Shown here: piece after piece, positions 12,027-25,814 of the stretch
How positions within the stretch are numbered: position 1 is the first letter of the stretch
How the letters are laid out: every line of letters starts with the position of its first letter
Source: Cenococcum geophilum 1.58
Taxonomy: Eukaryota; Ascomycota; Dothideomycetes; Gloniales; Gloniaceae
Reading direction: 5' to 3'
Assembly: GCA_001692895.1 (NCBI GenBank)
Contig: KV748257.1
Coordinates: forward strand, 124,001 to 188,000
Length of the DNA: 64,000 nt
Made by a program: the position numbers and the translations under genes
The notes under the pieces: model-generated
What the model saw: only the letters and a program-made list of their open reading frames with translations
What the model was told of the DNA's origin: nothing
Database searches by the model: none

Positions 12027-14201
12027 AGCTTCACCACACATGCAACCTTACCAAAAGGTGGCGCCGCACTTCAAAACTTACGCATACCCATCTTACCATT
12101 AAAAACAATCGATTTCCTAACTTTTAAGACCTAATTCTCACTGCCTAGCGAGCTAGAGGTGGATTTATTTGTCGTTTTACCCCCTTTCCCCTAGCAGAAA
12201 ATTCTTCTTAGGGGTGGTCCTAGCTTATAAGCGAGGCACGGACAGGAACACTAAAACTACGACTACTACTACGAATACCAATAGGGGCTAGTCTTTCTAC
12301 TACCTTTTAGCCTAATCTCCCCAGAAATCTTCTAGTAGGATTAGTAAGGAGAAAGGGTATAAAGATAGTAAAAAATACGTAGAAACCCCCTATATAAGAT
12401 ATAAAATGGCCAAAGGCCTAATAGGTCTAAAAAAAAACCTCCCTATAGAAATAAGTGGATGAAGATTCTACATCTACTTTTTCTCCCCCTTCTCCTTCTC
12501 CTGGCCCGTTTTAGGACAGGAGAAAAAAGAGGACATCCTTAGTCTTCTCCTGAAAAAGAAAACCAAAAAACCTGCAAAAAAGACAATAAACCAACCGACT
12601 ATTACGGATAGTATTGCATAATATACCTCTCTCTCTTCCCTTTTCTCCGGAGGAACATCTATGCGAGGCTTTAAGAACCTAATCCAGGCTATAGAGGGCT
12701 AGAAGGAGAAAGAGCAAGAAGAACAAGTTGGACAGCTAGTAGACTATACACAAAATATCCTAATAGGAAAAAACCCCTTTGCAAAAGAAAGAAGAAGAAG
12801 AAGAGGCAAAAAGAGGTCCTAGAAGGACTAGTAGAAGAAGTAAGAGCTCTCCGTAAGGAGGTAGCTTCTACCAAAAAATACTTACGCAGAGAGACTAAAG
12901 AAGGACCTCCCCTTCTTCTTCGTCCTCCCTACCCTCCTCATTATCCACCACCAGCTACCTTCTGCCCCTTCTCCTTCTAGTAGGGGTTCTACTTCTACTA
13001 GAAGTAAGAAAAAGCAGCTATAAAGAAAGGAAGCTAGTCCTAATTACAAACAAAAAGGACCAACCTCTAGATACCTTCTCTATACGAAATAAAGTCAATC
13101 AACTATTTGCATCAAAACTGCAAGTAAAAAAGCCAGTTCTAAGCGTCTATAGCTAGAACTAAAGGAAAACGAAATATTCTCCTTACGACTACAGAAGAGT
13201 ATATTGCAGATTTCCTAGTTAAATATAAGGAGATCTGGCATAACTGCTTTACGTTTACCTTTAATAGAGAACAAAATCTAGAACCATGGGGTTCAATTAT
13301 AACCCATAGAGGGTTCCTACCCTACCTTTCTTAGGAGAGGAAGGAGGCTCTAAGCTTCTAAAAGAGGAAATTAAGACTTTTAATCCTATAAGGATACAAG
13401 TGACTACCTAGATGGATCTCATCTTAGTGTAAAAAGACACGATCCACAGACCAATTTTGCTTCATAGTTTTTACTATATGAGAACGAAGAAAAAGACAGA
13501 GACGTAATCTACTCAAGCAAAAAGAGATACTCAATTGCAGGTACAGCTATTAAGGTTAGTTAAAATACCTCTGAAGTCTCTCCTACTACGCAGTGTAATA
13601 GCTGCCAAAAATTTGGCCATATAGGATAGACAGATGCTCTACTAGGGCGCTGTAGATATTTGTGCGGCTGCACATCTATCTAAAGACCACTGCTGTCCTA
13701 CTTGCTTAATAGCGGCAGGCCTTTGCAAGCAATACCACCCCTCTTTGCATAATTGTAAAGAAAAACACTTTGCTAATAGAGTAGAGACTGCGAGAATCTG
13801 GAGCAGCTAAACTAGTACATAGTTACTAGCGTAGAAAGACTCTATGGAAGAAAAAATTAATAGGAGTCTAGAAGGAGGTAACTCCTACTAGGCTCTTAGG
13901 TTAAAAGATAGTAGAGAGCAAAAGGACAGAAATAAATTGCAAAAGGACAGGGACAGGGGTTAGGATTTCTTTATAGTTTTTCTTACCATTTTCTCATTCC
14001 CTAGTAGTTGTAGTATCTTAGTATTTTTACTAGGAAACTATAAACTCCTAATTTAGGGGTTTATAAACTACTAGGATATAGCTACTAGTACATATTAAGC
14101 TGCCTAGAAAGGATTTATGTATATAGAACTATAGCGCCATAGCCCAGAGGCTGCATGCGCAGTATTGTACGTAGTATAATACAACGGATTAAAAAAAAAA
14201 G
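12027..14201 (+). mobile_element. ORF1-only non-LTR element (HAL1-like), poly-A tailed
   Basis: A 2.2-kb insertion in the integrase of gypsy B. It is flanked by a 12-bp target duplication GATTATATTAGA (12015-12026 and 14202-14213) and ends in a run of ten A. About 13590-13800 encodes LINE ORF1-type zinc knuckles: QCNSCQKFGH, then a CRYC-type and a CCPTC-type cluster. No endonuclease or reverse transcriptase is visible. It keeps more CA/TG than its host element, so it is younger or less mutated. A 33-bp stretch (13867-13899) recurs inverted at 63304-63338, next to a LINE RNase H fragment. It needs another LINE's enzymes to move. Confidence 0.75.
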
Positions 14202-15110
14202 GATTATATTAGATAGAGATTTAAGATTTATAGTAGTATTTTAGGAGGTATTCTTAGCGGAATAAGGAGTTAGAGCAGTAACTTTTATTATATATTACCC
14301 GCAGACTAATAGATAGATAGAGAGGTTAAACTAGACACTAAAGTGGTATTTAAGGCATTATATTAATTATACATAAAATAATTAGGTATTATTATTACTA
14401 GTTACACAGTTTATATATACAATACTATAGAAAGGTATAGAGATATTACTATTTTAGGTAAATTACGGATATAAGCTAAGGATATTATTATTATTAAGAT
14501 AAGTAAAGAAAATAAGTAGCATGGTAAAGTAAAAAATAAAGACTCTAATAAATCTTTATAAGAACTTCTATTTTATAGCGAAATTAGTATTAAAAAAATA
14601 AAAAGTTACTATAACGCTAAGAGATCTAAGGGACTAGATCTTAAGGAGGGGGATAAAGTATAGTTATTATATAAAAAATTTATAAGTTAACAACTAAGTA
14701 AAAAGTTAGATTATATTAGACTAGGACTATTTAAAATTATAGCTAAGATTTTAGAAGTTATATATAGACTTAACTTACTAGTAAGAATAAAGATTTACCC
14801 TATATAGTATAATATAATACTAAAACTAGCGTACGGAGATATAAAACTACTAGTTTATAAAGTAGATATATATAGAGGATAAGAGGAAGATAAATAGTAG
14901 GTTTTAAAGATCATTAGTTATAAGGATATTAATAATAAGATATAGTATAAAGTAAAGTAGATAGGCTATAACGAGACTATCTAGAAACTACTATAAAACT
15001 TAAAGAACGCTATAGGAAAGGTATAAGAGTATTAGAAGAAAACGGGTTAGATAATATTAAGAAGGAGTTAAAGATAAAGGGATTAGTTAAAGGTAATAAA
15101 TGAGCCGGAT
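14202..15110 (+). mobile_element. Ty3/gypsy chromovirus B, part 3: integrase end and chromodomain
   Basis: Resumes the integrase core at its catalytic region (14210-14330) and ends with a chromodomain-like stretch (about 14880-15060) containing QYKVKWIGYNE-type residues. This places element B among the chromoviruses, whose chromodomain directs integration to heterochromatin. It is a fossil. Confidence 0.75.
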
Positions 15111-15395
15111 TATTTAGGGAATCCACTACTAACGTATAGGTTATTTCCGCCTCTTTTTAATTAAAATCCTTTTTAGCCTTCTTAGCCTTAAGCTCGCGGA
15201 GACCTTATTTAGTAAGACGCTACTCCTTAAAGCGTACCTTTTTATAAACCTTTTCTAGACGGACTAAATAAGCGTAAGTAGTCTGTTAAGCCTTAAACAC
15301 TTTTCGCTCTTTAGTATAAATTTACTCCCTATTATTATAAAGCTTCTACACTTTAGTAAGAGTAGTAGTAAGTTTATTCTTAAAGTAGGACGCTA
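15111..15395 (-). other. Coding remnant of an unknown element, rich in Lys/Glu
   Basis: The reverse strand has a coiled-coil-like composition with clustered Lys, Arg and Glu. It is the left flank of the complete gypsy C and continues at 27301 across it. I cannot assign a family. Confidence 0.35.
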
Positions 15396-15586
15396 TTATA
15401 GAACGAGGGTAGTAGCTATAGAGCGTATGTATTTGAGGAGTCTACAAGACGTTACGCGATTAATCGCAAGGGTTAAGGGCGTAAGGAGGTGATATACCTA
15501 CGCGTAGCTAATATAAGCTGTATATAAGGTGTACGCGAGAGCACGGGGCTCTCCTATAGAGGCCCCTATGGTGGGGTTCCGTAATA
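15396..15586 (-). repeat. 3' LTR of gypsy C
   Basis: 191 bp. It matches 27109-27300 throughout, including the stretches around 'gagtctacaagacgttacgc' and 'ggggctctccta'. It is one of the two direct terminal repeats of element C. Confidence 0.85.
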
Positions 15587-18500
15587 CTACCCCCCCTCTT
15601 ATAAAGGCGGAGCTCCGGCAACGCTATAGTTACTATATATATATAAAAGGGACACTTAAGGTATAGAAAAGAAGAAAGGGGGGTATTACTAAAGGTTTAA
15701 AATAACGTTATATAATAAGGCTTGGCATCTAAAAATCCAACTAATTAGATAACTTTAACCGCTGGTTAAAGTTCCTAAATATCTTAACAATATTCCAGTT
15801 ACGTAATCGCACTTTGCCGCAATTTAACGGCAATTTGCCCTTATATAGTAATATACAACGGTCTAACTCTATAAGGGCTCCTATAGAGGATTAGGTATAA
15901 AATCTTTACTTAAGCCCGGTTTCTATAGGTTTGCGTAATAAAAGTTACTAATTAGATCCTTTACATTTTTAAAGTCTTCCTATAGTTGCTATTCTAGCTA
16001 ATTTATATTAAATCCTATATATATAGCTCTGTAGTAAAGCTATTGTCCTCTACCTTCGCTAAAGTATTTAGAGTTAATAATTTGTTTAATAGTCCACTTC
16101 TTATAGTTCTTATCTTCGTTCTTATCTTAGATTAGTACTAGTAGGGGTTTAGGCTATATCTACCCTAGTAAGGGGTTAGGCTAATAAAGGTGTAGTAGCT
16201 ATAGGTGAAATATAGGCCATATCCCGCGGGTAGCTAGGGTAGGTAGAAGTTCTAGCTTATATACGACTCCCCTATTAATAACTCGTTTAATTAGATAGGG
16301 GCTAAGGTTCTTATAATTAAGTAACTTTATAGGCCTTTACGTAGAGATAATATATATATTTAGCTATACCTAGTTGCTAATACGCATCGCTAGTAGCGGC
16401 GTTCTATAGTAGTTAGCGAAGTAGGCCTGCTTTACTTAAGCCTAGGCCATTTCTCCCTTATAGTAGTTAAGTAGATTTTTTATATAGTCTACATGCTAGT
16501 CGGTAAGTAGTATCTTAAGGCGTTTTCTATATAGCAGTTTTCTATTAATAGGTTCTGGTAGCTTTATACTAAATTAGAGGTAATAACCCTTATTCGCAAA
16601 GAACGGGGTAAGTCCTATAGTGGTTAAGACGTAGTTATTCGCTACAAATTTACCTAATAGGAGGTGATTTACCCAGTTATCTTAACTATAGGCGACTACC
16701 TATCGTAGGTACGCTTTTATACTAGCATTAGCGTTTTCTAGTTACCTAGCAGTTTTATAGTAGAAGGATATAGATATCTTAACGGAGATACTAAGGCGTT
16801 AGCAGATTCGTCTCTATATATCGGAGTTAAATTATATGCCTTAGTTGGATATAATTAAGTTAGGTAACCTATATAGTCGGTAAACTTCGCAAAAAAAGGT
16901 ATTAGTAACGTCGCTAACGGCTACGCCTTTAATTAGGACGTAGTGGCGCTTTTTTATAAGTCGGCATATTATTATAAGGATGTTCTTATAGGTACGGCTA
17001 TATCATTTATAGGGTAGTAGGTTAATAACGAAATCTATGGTAATATCTGCCTATTATTATATAGGTACTAGTAGAGGGTATAGTAGTCCTTAATACTTTA
17101 TATTAAAGGCCTTAGCGCGCTTATAACTATAGTAGGCGCCTATAAAGTATTTAACTAAGTCTATTATTTTTGGCTAGAAGTATTATCGGCTAAAAAGCTT
17201 ATAGGTTCCTCTTTTACCTAAGTAGCCGCTTAATCAGAGGTCGTAGGCCATTTAGATTAGTTGCCGTTATAGATTTTCTAAGTTAGGGATAAATAGGCGA
17301 CCTCTATAATAGAGCCTATTCTCTTTTACTTTTAAGGCTACTATATTAATTTAGCCTAAGCTTTAGAGGTTAGTAGGCAGTATATAGGCGCCGGCAGTCT
17401 TTATAGTAATAGGTTAACAGAGGTATTATATACCGTAGTAATAAGCTTATTAATTTTAGGAGGTAACTCTAGTTCTATAGTATAAAGCTAAGGTACAGTT
17501 AGCTCTATTATAAATAGTATACCTAAGGCTAAATTTTATACTTTTAGGATTGTCTATTATTAGAACTAATTATAGGGGTTATCTTTAAACTAGGGAAGGT
17601 CTTATAAGCGGCGTATTAGGCTATTAGGTTTAGTACCTTATACTTCTAGTTTATATATAATTTTAAAGTTAAAACTAGAGAGGAACTCGTTCTAATATAC
17701 TTAGTATTAGTTTAGCTACTTTATAGTTATAAAGTACTTAAGGTTATAATAGTCTACAAGGACTTTAGTTGGCTAGTTAGGCTCTACTAAGAAGAGTTCT
17801 AATTAGAATTCTTTAAACGCTTATATAATTATAAGGAGTTCTTTATTATAGATTATATAGTTATACTCTTATAATATAAGCTTAGACAAGTAGAATGTAA
17901 CTAGGTAAAGGAGACCGTTATTACCTATTTAGGAAAGGATGCCTACATTAACGTAGTCTAAGGAGTTGGTTTTAAGATAGATTTATTATCCTAGTATAAA
18001 GTGAGCTAGGATAAGTGCTTTAGTAAAGGCATTTTTAAGGTCTTAGAACGCCTTCTCGCATTTAGGTGTTTAGGTAAAGCGTAGGTACGTTTTTCTTCCT
18101 TTTATAGAAAAGCCCTTTATTCGCATTATTACTATAAGTAGTACTACTACGCCTAAGAAGTTATATATAAATTTCTAATAGAAGTTAGCAAAACTAAGGA
18201 AGGCTTATATATCCTTAATACAGTTAGGGGCTTTCTATTTAGTAATTATACGTACCTTTTTAGGGTCTATATAGACACCCTTAGTAGTAATAATTAGTTT
18301 AAGGTATTTTACTTCTATAACTAAGAATTTATATATTTTTTAAATTAATATAAAGTCCTATGTCCCTAAGGCGCTATAGGACCTTTTAAATGTATTTAGT
18401 ATGCTTAAAAGAGTTATTACTATAAATAAGTATATTGTCTAGGTACGCAGAGTAGAAGTCGTTAAGGTAGTCCTGTAAGGTATTATTAATATAGCTTTAA

Positions 18501-20245
18501 AAGGTGCCTAGGCCGTTATATACGCTAAAGGGCATAATAGTATATTTAAATTAGCTAAAGCGTAATACGAATATAGTTTTCTATTTATTACCTTTCCGTA
18601 TTTAGAGATAGTTAAAGGCGGCAATAATATTAAGCTTAGTATAGATTTTGGCTTGGCTAAGCCGCTTAAGGGTCTCCCATATAAGCGGTACTAGATATTA
18701 GTTTTTAATTATAATAGCGTTAAGTCCTTTATAATTAATATAGAACCAAATACCTCCTTCTAGCTTCTTAGTAAGAAGAATAGAGGCAATTACTAATAAT
18801 ATACTGGGACAAATAAACCCTTTATTAAGGTGCTCGTTAATATACTTTCTTATAACTAGAAGTTTATCTTTTAATATTAGGTAGGGTCTCTTATAAGGTA
18901 GCGTTTTTCCTTATTTAATATTAATAGTATAGTTATTAGGTTAATATAGGGGGAGTATATCTACGCCCTTTTATAAGTATATGTTAATAAAGTTATAGTA
19001 CCTCTTAGGGAGGAGCTTACGGAGTTCTTTATTAGTAAATCCCTTTTTAAGTTTTATAAACTTCTTAAAGTCTAAAGGTAAAAGTCTATAGAGTTCTATA
19101 GGGGCGTTATCTTCTAGAAAGTTAACTATATCTATTCTATTACTATAGAGGACGTAGTCCTATTCTTTATTAAGCTTATATAGTTATAATTAGGAAGCTA
19201 TAGTAACGGTCCAGCCTTTCCTATATACTATATAGTAGAAGGCCACGGCACTTATATAGTAGTAGTTAGTTATAGGTAGGGTAATAAGGGGTTTCTTAGG
19301 TTAATATCCTAGTAAGTAAATAAAGGCTGCTAGGCCATATCCTAGGCAAGTTTCTTTACAGTATTTAAAGTTAAAGGTTATTATTTTCTTTTCCTAGTTA
19401 ATAGCAGGGTTGCATTATTTAAGCTAGCTTATTTTAAGGATAATAGGGTAGTTAGTAAGTGGTATAATATAGGCCTAAAACTCTTTTTAGTGCCCGTTTA
19501 TATCTAAGTAGAGTTATATTATATAGGTAATCTTCTATATAGTATAACTACTATTAGCGAGTTATAGGGCGCGGGCTTTAGTAAGGGGTAAGGTAAGTAG
19601 GTTATAAGTATATACAAGTTAGGTATCTATAAATTAGTTAATAGCTCCGCAGTTAATTATAGAACGGCTTTTATATTATTTTATAGCAGTAGTTCCTATT
19701 ATAGGTAAAACTATCTATTTCTATCTATTTATCTTTACTAAGTTATCTATTAAGTAGGCCGATATATAGATCCCTCTATTATTAAGGCGTCCTAACCCGC
19801 AACTTAAGGCTAGAACTTAGCGTTTTCCGCTTTTATATCCAATTTTATTACTATTACTACGTCTTTATCCCATATAGTAGTGGCGCGTAGCGACGTATTT
19901 AGTGTTTAGGGTATTAGGCGGTAGGTACTAAACCTAGCTATTAGGCAGTTTAGGTTATCGCAATAATAGCCTTTTTAATAGTATCTATAGTAGCGTCCTA
20001 GTTTTTAGAGTAGCTCGCGCTCTCTATCTAGGAGTTTTTACGAAAAGGTTAGTATAGAGAGGTCAATATTAGCTCTAGTAGTACTTAAGGTAGTAGGTAT
20101 CGGTGGCTTAATATATATAGGTTTAGTAGGCCTAGAGGGCTTTTATAGAGAGGTCTTTAAATAAGGGTTAGCAGTAGCAATCTAATTTAGTTATTGTTTA
20201 ATCTTCTATAGGGCTGCTACTATCTTATAAATATTATTATAGTTA

Positions 20246-23200
20246 AATACTAAAGCGAATATTTATTTGTCCTATAATATTTACTTTAACTAGAGCTCTT
20301 GCTGCACCTGGCCTAAAAAGACTAAAACCAACTAAAAGAACCCTGAAAAACACCTAGAGAATCCCCCTAAGATGCATATATCGCAGGGGAGGCATATATC
20401 AAATAACGGTGGCTCGCACTCGCGTGCGACCGCTAGAACTACGCCTAGTAATAGCCCTCTATAATAAAGATGGGCGAATACCATACTATAAAGCGGAAAT
20501 ACCTCTATTAAGAAGGTATCTAACAAAATATAAAGCCTATTGGACGCGTCTAGTATCTAAAATTATAGGGGAGTAACCGTTAGCTATAATAAACTAATAT
20601 AGCTAGTAGAATGGCTCCGCTAGTCTAGTGAACCTTAGGCGCCCCTTTAGTAAACCCTTAATTAAATCCTCTAACGGCTAAGCAAAATTAAAAATAAGCA
20701 TAATCCCTCCTTACCGGCGAACCGCACCTAGGCCGCCGTAGCTGCGCTTTTATAGCATAGGGAATCTACCCCCCTTAAGTTAATAACCGGGTATATAATT
20801 ATAATATAACTAAATATAGAACAAGCAGAGGGGCTTAGGGGATAATTAGAAATAGAAGTCCTTATAGAGATACGCAAAGAGGTCTATAACGCTGTTATAG
20901 TCCAATACCTTAAGAGCGGAGATATTAGAGTTACCCTAAAGGACTAATAGGTAAAGGAATGAGCCGTAAGGGTAGGGGATAGGCTAGGAGAACGTATTAG
21001 TATAAAAGTACTCCGTAAGGATTACCTAGTTAAAGTCCCAGCGGTTTCTATAAGCCTTAGGGTAGAAAAGGGACGCTAGGCGGATAACATAGCAATTATA
21101 TAGGAGATAGTAAGATAAACGGAACGCCTTATACTAAGACTTGAAATCACCTAAATCTAATAGCTTTAATAGGAAAATGTAAACTAAGTATATAATAAGA
21201 ACAATAAAAGGATATAAGGGTTGCCGGAGACTTGCTAGGGAGACGCTAGACAAACGCATGGCTCTTTTATTGTTAGCATATATATACTAGGAATGCAAAA
21301 ACTCCTTATCTAAAAAGGAATAATTATAAATGGCCTTATATATAACATAAGGCTCTATAACCATAAACTATACCTAGAATAATGCTATCGCTATATATAA
21401 TGGGGACACATCTAATCTATATGCGCAGCACAGGTATGCTGCGGCTACTGTATAGGCCCCTATGATATAAGATATTGCTTAAATTAAGACTAAATAAAAT
21501 GCGCAAACTGCCACCGAAGCACATATAAGGCGTGGGAGAGAGAAGACTATATTAAATATAGGAGATAGAAGGCAAGGGCTTAATAGCTGCGGGAATAACT
21601 GCACGCTAGGTTATATAAATAGAAATAATAGGCGATAAGCTAGGGGGACGCAGGTACCTTTTTAGCGTTTCCTATCTTTAATACTAGAGGGCTAGGCCAG
21701 CTATTCTAAGCCTTAATGGGCTAGAAGCGACGCCGTGTGATATCACTAGACTGATTAGGGATATAAGGGAGAGGACGCCCCGTAGGAAGACCCCTATAGA
21801 TAGCAATAGTAGGCTTAAGACTAGGACAATTAAGAATTAGACTTAATGCGGCAAATATAACATTTATAGCCGACCTATAAAGGGCATATAGCCGACTAGT
21901 AAGAATAGGGGAAGAACTAGTAATAATAACAGATTTAGATATAGAAGCGCTAATAGGAATATAAGACACGGGAATAGAAAGCTCTATATAAAATAAGTAG
22001 TAACTAGGGTGTAGATATAAGAGATAGAAGCTCTAAATATTTTAAAGAAAGTGGAAATAGAAGAAGCGAGGAATAAAGAAGAGTTAAAGGACCCTCGCTG
22101 GGGGTCCGCCACCTATCTATTATATAGTATAACTGTGGTAATATAAACTACTGCCTTATAAGGCCCCTACTAGACAGTCTAGACCTAGAGAAATACTATA
22201 TCCTTACTATATAAGAACCGTATTATAATACCTTTATATAATTAATATACTGCCCCTAAGGATTCTAGCTCCTATACAAACCAAAAGCAGCTATACGCGT
22301 GTGCTTTATAATTAGTAAGGCTATTAGCCTATCCTTATAATTATGGCAGGCAGTTAACCTAGATACTATAGTTATAATAATCTAAATATATAGGGGACCG
22401 GTATAAATTATTAATATATATAACCCTAGGGTTAAAGGGGTCCCATAAATAGAGAATATTATATTAGTAATAAGCTTACTAAAAACCGAAGGTATAGAGT
22501 CTATTCTACTAGGAGATATAAACCTCTACTACCTGCGGTAGGGGGGTATCTATATTACTGTAGATTAACAGTTAGAGTGCCTACTAAGAGCTATGGATAT
22601 CTAGGGCCTTAAGCTAGCCACCCCCCTAGGAGTAATTATATGGCAATAAGGCACCGCCAGAAGTATAATTAACCTTATATTTATGGATAAAGGCCTATAC
22701 TAGAGACTTAAAAGGTATAACCCTAAAGAAGAATAGGCACTTACCCTAGACTATATCCCTATTTAGATATAGCTAGACCTAAATACTAAAGCGCAACTAA
22801 ATAGGAAAAGATACGTAATAAGGAAGCTTAAGATAGACAGTTTCCTTAATATAGTTAAACAATAACTCTAAGACCTAGAAGAAATCCACCTAATACTAAA
22901 TAAGTGAGGCTTATTAGCCACCCCTAAGGAAATCGACTAAAGACTAGAAAGGATCTAGGTAGTAATTAAAAATAGGCTAAAAGAGTACTACCCGATCTTA
23001 AAACCGGGCCCCTATACGCGACACGTATAGTCTATATAATACGCAGTTCTGGTTACTAGCTAATAATAAGTAAGAAGAAAATATATAAGTAGCCACGACC
23101 TTAAAGACGAGAGATAATATAAAGATATAAGAAACCAGCTAAAGAATACCCTAAAAAAAGAAGTAAGGAATAACTAGAGACGGTTTATAAACGAGTATAC

Positions 23201-25814
23201 TTTTAACCTAAGCCTCCCCCATAATAAGGGCCTTTAGGCTATAGCAAAATAGGTAAAGAAAAAGGTAGGGCGCCTAGCAGAAGACTTATACCTACTACCC
23301 CTATAAAGAGCAGGAGAATTATAGGCTATAAATAATAATAATAAGAAGGTAAAGATTCTTATAGAAAGGTTCTTCCCCTAACCGGCTTTAGTAGACCTTA
23401 GTAATATTATAGGCGAAACACCGGTAACTTACCTGCGGGTTAACAGCGATATAATAATAGAGGAAATGGCTAGGACTATTAGCCGCCTTTTAAATAATAT
23501 AGCACTAGAACCAGATAGGATTCTAAATAAGGCCCTAAAAACCTATAGGCCACTTATAGCACCTTAGCTTGCAGATGTAGCCAGAGCATACTTTACTATA
23601 GGCTACTACCCACAACTTAGAAGATCTATAATAACGGTTATCCTATAAAAAGAAGGTAAAGCAGATTACTTAATCTTAGGAAGCTACCGCCCTATTGCCT
23701 TAGAAAACACCCTTAGTAAGATCTTAAAAAGGGTAATAGCGGAACGCATAGCAGATATAGTAGAGGAATACGCCCTACTACTATAAAGCTAAATAGGGGC
23801 AAGAAAGAACCGCTTAACACTATTAGTATTTACGCTACTCGCTACTACTATTAAATCTATATAGGCGATGTAAAAGGACTTTATAGTATTAATGCTTAGC
23901 CTAGATATTAGTGGTGCCTATAACAATATACCCTATAAGCGTCTCCTATATATCCTTAGGGTAAAGGGCTTTCTAAAATGGATTATATAATTTGTTTAAG
24001 GGTTTATAGGCTAGAAAGAAATATTACTAGTCTTTAGCGGATACCAGAGCCCCCCTATTATAGTTATAATAGGAATACTATAAGAATTACCCCTCTTGCC
24101 TATACTCTTCCTTTTCTTTATAAGTAACCTACTTAACTCCTTTAAGAAAGGGGCGACCTAGGGGATAGGCTTTATTAATAATATAAACCTAATTATATAC
24201 GGGCTAATAGCCGTAGAGAATTATAGAATACTAGAGAAAGCCTATAATATTTATATAGAATGGGTAAAGTATTATAGAGTTTAATTCTTACTAGAGAAAT
24301 ACCAGCTAATCTATTTTATAAAAAAACGCAACTAATCTATAGATTTTTAGTATATAATTCGCATCTAAGGCTTTAGGGGTTAACTAGTTTAGGGCCTAAG
24401 GGTATTAGGAGTATAGGTAGATAGCAAGCTCCGGTGGAGCGTATATACGGCGTAAGCGGCCCATAAAGGCTAAGTATAGTTTATTACTTTATCTAGGATT
24501 ATTAATTCTATATAGGGTCCATGCTTTTAGAGGTTACGCCTACTATATATAGTAGTTATCTGGCTAACCATAACATATAGATCTAGTATTTAGGCTATTA
24601 GAGAAACTAAAAAGGGCCCCCCTAAATTACTCCTTAAACTACTTTAAAAGGTCTAGATAGCCTACCTTTAGAGTATTATAGGCGGGTATAAGCAAACGGC
24701 CACAGTACTGCTTAAGAAGAAATCTAATATTCCCCCCCTATAGTTATATATTAAAGCCGCTATAATATAAAGGACGTAAAATAAATATAACTCTAATATT
24801 ATAAAGTACATTAAGATACGCCTAAGTAAACTATAGAGGGACCCTAGGGTGCCCCATAGGAGAATAAACTAATAACTCTAAAGTAGGGAAGAGATATTAG
24901 AGAAATAAGTAAAGAAAGTAGAAGAAGAATAGTGCCGCTTTAGGGCCTAGGCCTATATAGAGGAGGAAGGGAGACGCGTAAGAGGTTAGTAAAGATAATA
25001 GTAAGATAGAGAAAGGAGCTAAAGTAGAATATATAAGAACGCTAGGAAACTATCTACCGTAATATAATACTGGTTGGACTAACGCTAGAAAGGTAAATAG
25101 GAGTTAAAGGTATAGAGGCTAACTTAGGCAAGATAAACCTAAGCTATAGTATAGTTAACGCTATAGGGGGTAAATACCTAAGGGCTCTAAGAAGGCCTAA
25201 TAAAGGTAGAAAATATAATAGTAACACTTTTAAGAATAGGAATAATAGGACTAAAAGATTAGCTTTACTAGGTAGGTGTTTTAGTAGGTAGCCTAAGATG
25301 CGAATGTGGCTGGCTAAGATAGATACTAAAACACGTAATACTGCTATGCCCCCTACGCACCAATTAAGAAATAATACTCTTAGTAGCTGGCATAAAGAAC
25401 TATAATATACTACTCTTAATATAAAAAGGCCTTAAGGCGGTTACCCAGTAGCTTATTAGTTAAAATGTGCTAAATTAGTTCCGGGTTATAAGGGAAATAG
25501 TAATAAAAGGTAAGGGGGCGAGCAGTAGGTGCCCCCTAGTAACTCTATAGTAGTAGAGTAATAGTTTATAATACTAGCGCGTCCGTAGGCTTATTACGGC
25601 AGCAGTAGTTCCTAAAGAGGTTAAATAGTAAGGTAGTAGAGCACCATAGGCGACTTATAGGCGCTAAGTAGGCGAGTCCTAAAAGGTGGGGAGATGGATT
25701 ATGGGGTTTTCTTATTTTTCTTAAATAGAGTTTTCTCCCTATATGTAAATAAGGAGTAGTCCGCGTGGGCCCAATAGGGATCTAAATCGGACGTTAAGCA
25801 ATGAATTATTATTA
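20246..25814 (+). mobile_element. Tad-like LINE, copy 2, near full length
   Basis: A 5.6-kb forward LINE flanked by a 14-bp target duplication TATTATTATAGTTA (20232-20245 and 25815-25828). ORF1 has a Cys-rich knuckle region at about 21420-21540. An APE-type endonuclease shows GDINLY near 22512 and a later TPLGVI motif. Reverse transcriptase lies at about 23680-24300, with GFINNINLI where the family has F-x-D-D, as expected from TG to TA change. A C-terminal region follows, then a 3' UTR and an ATT-rich tail. Copies 1, 3, 4 and 5 share this 3' UTR. It inserted into gag of gypsy C. RIP has made it non-functional. Confidence 0.85.

Noticed and set aside
20332-20526. 64-codon reverse ORF
   Set aside because: Lies inside LINE copy 2 in the wrong orientation; a chance frame.
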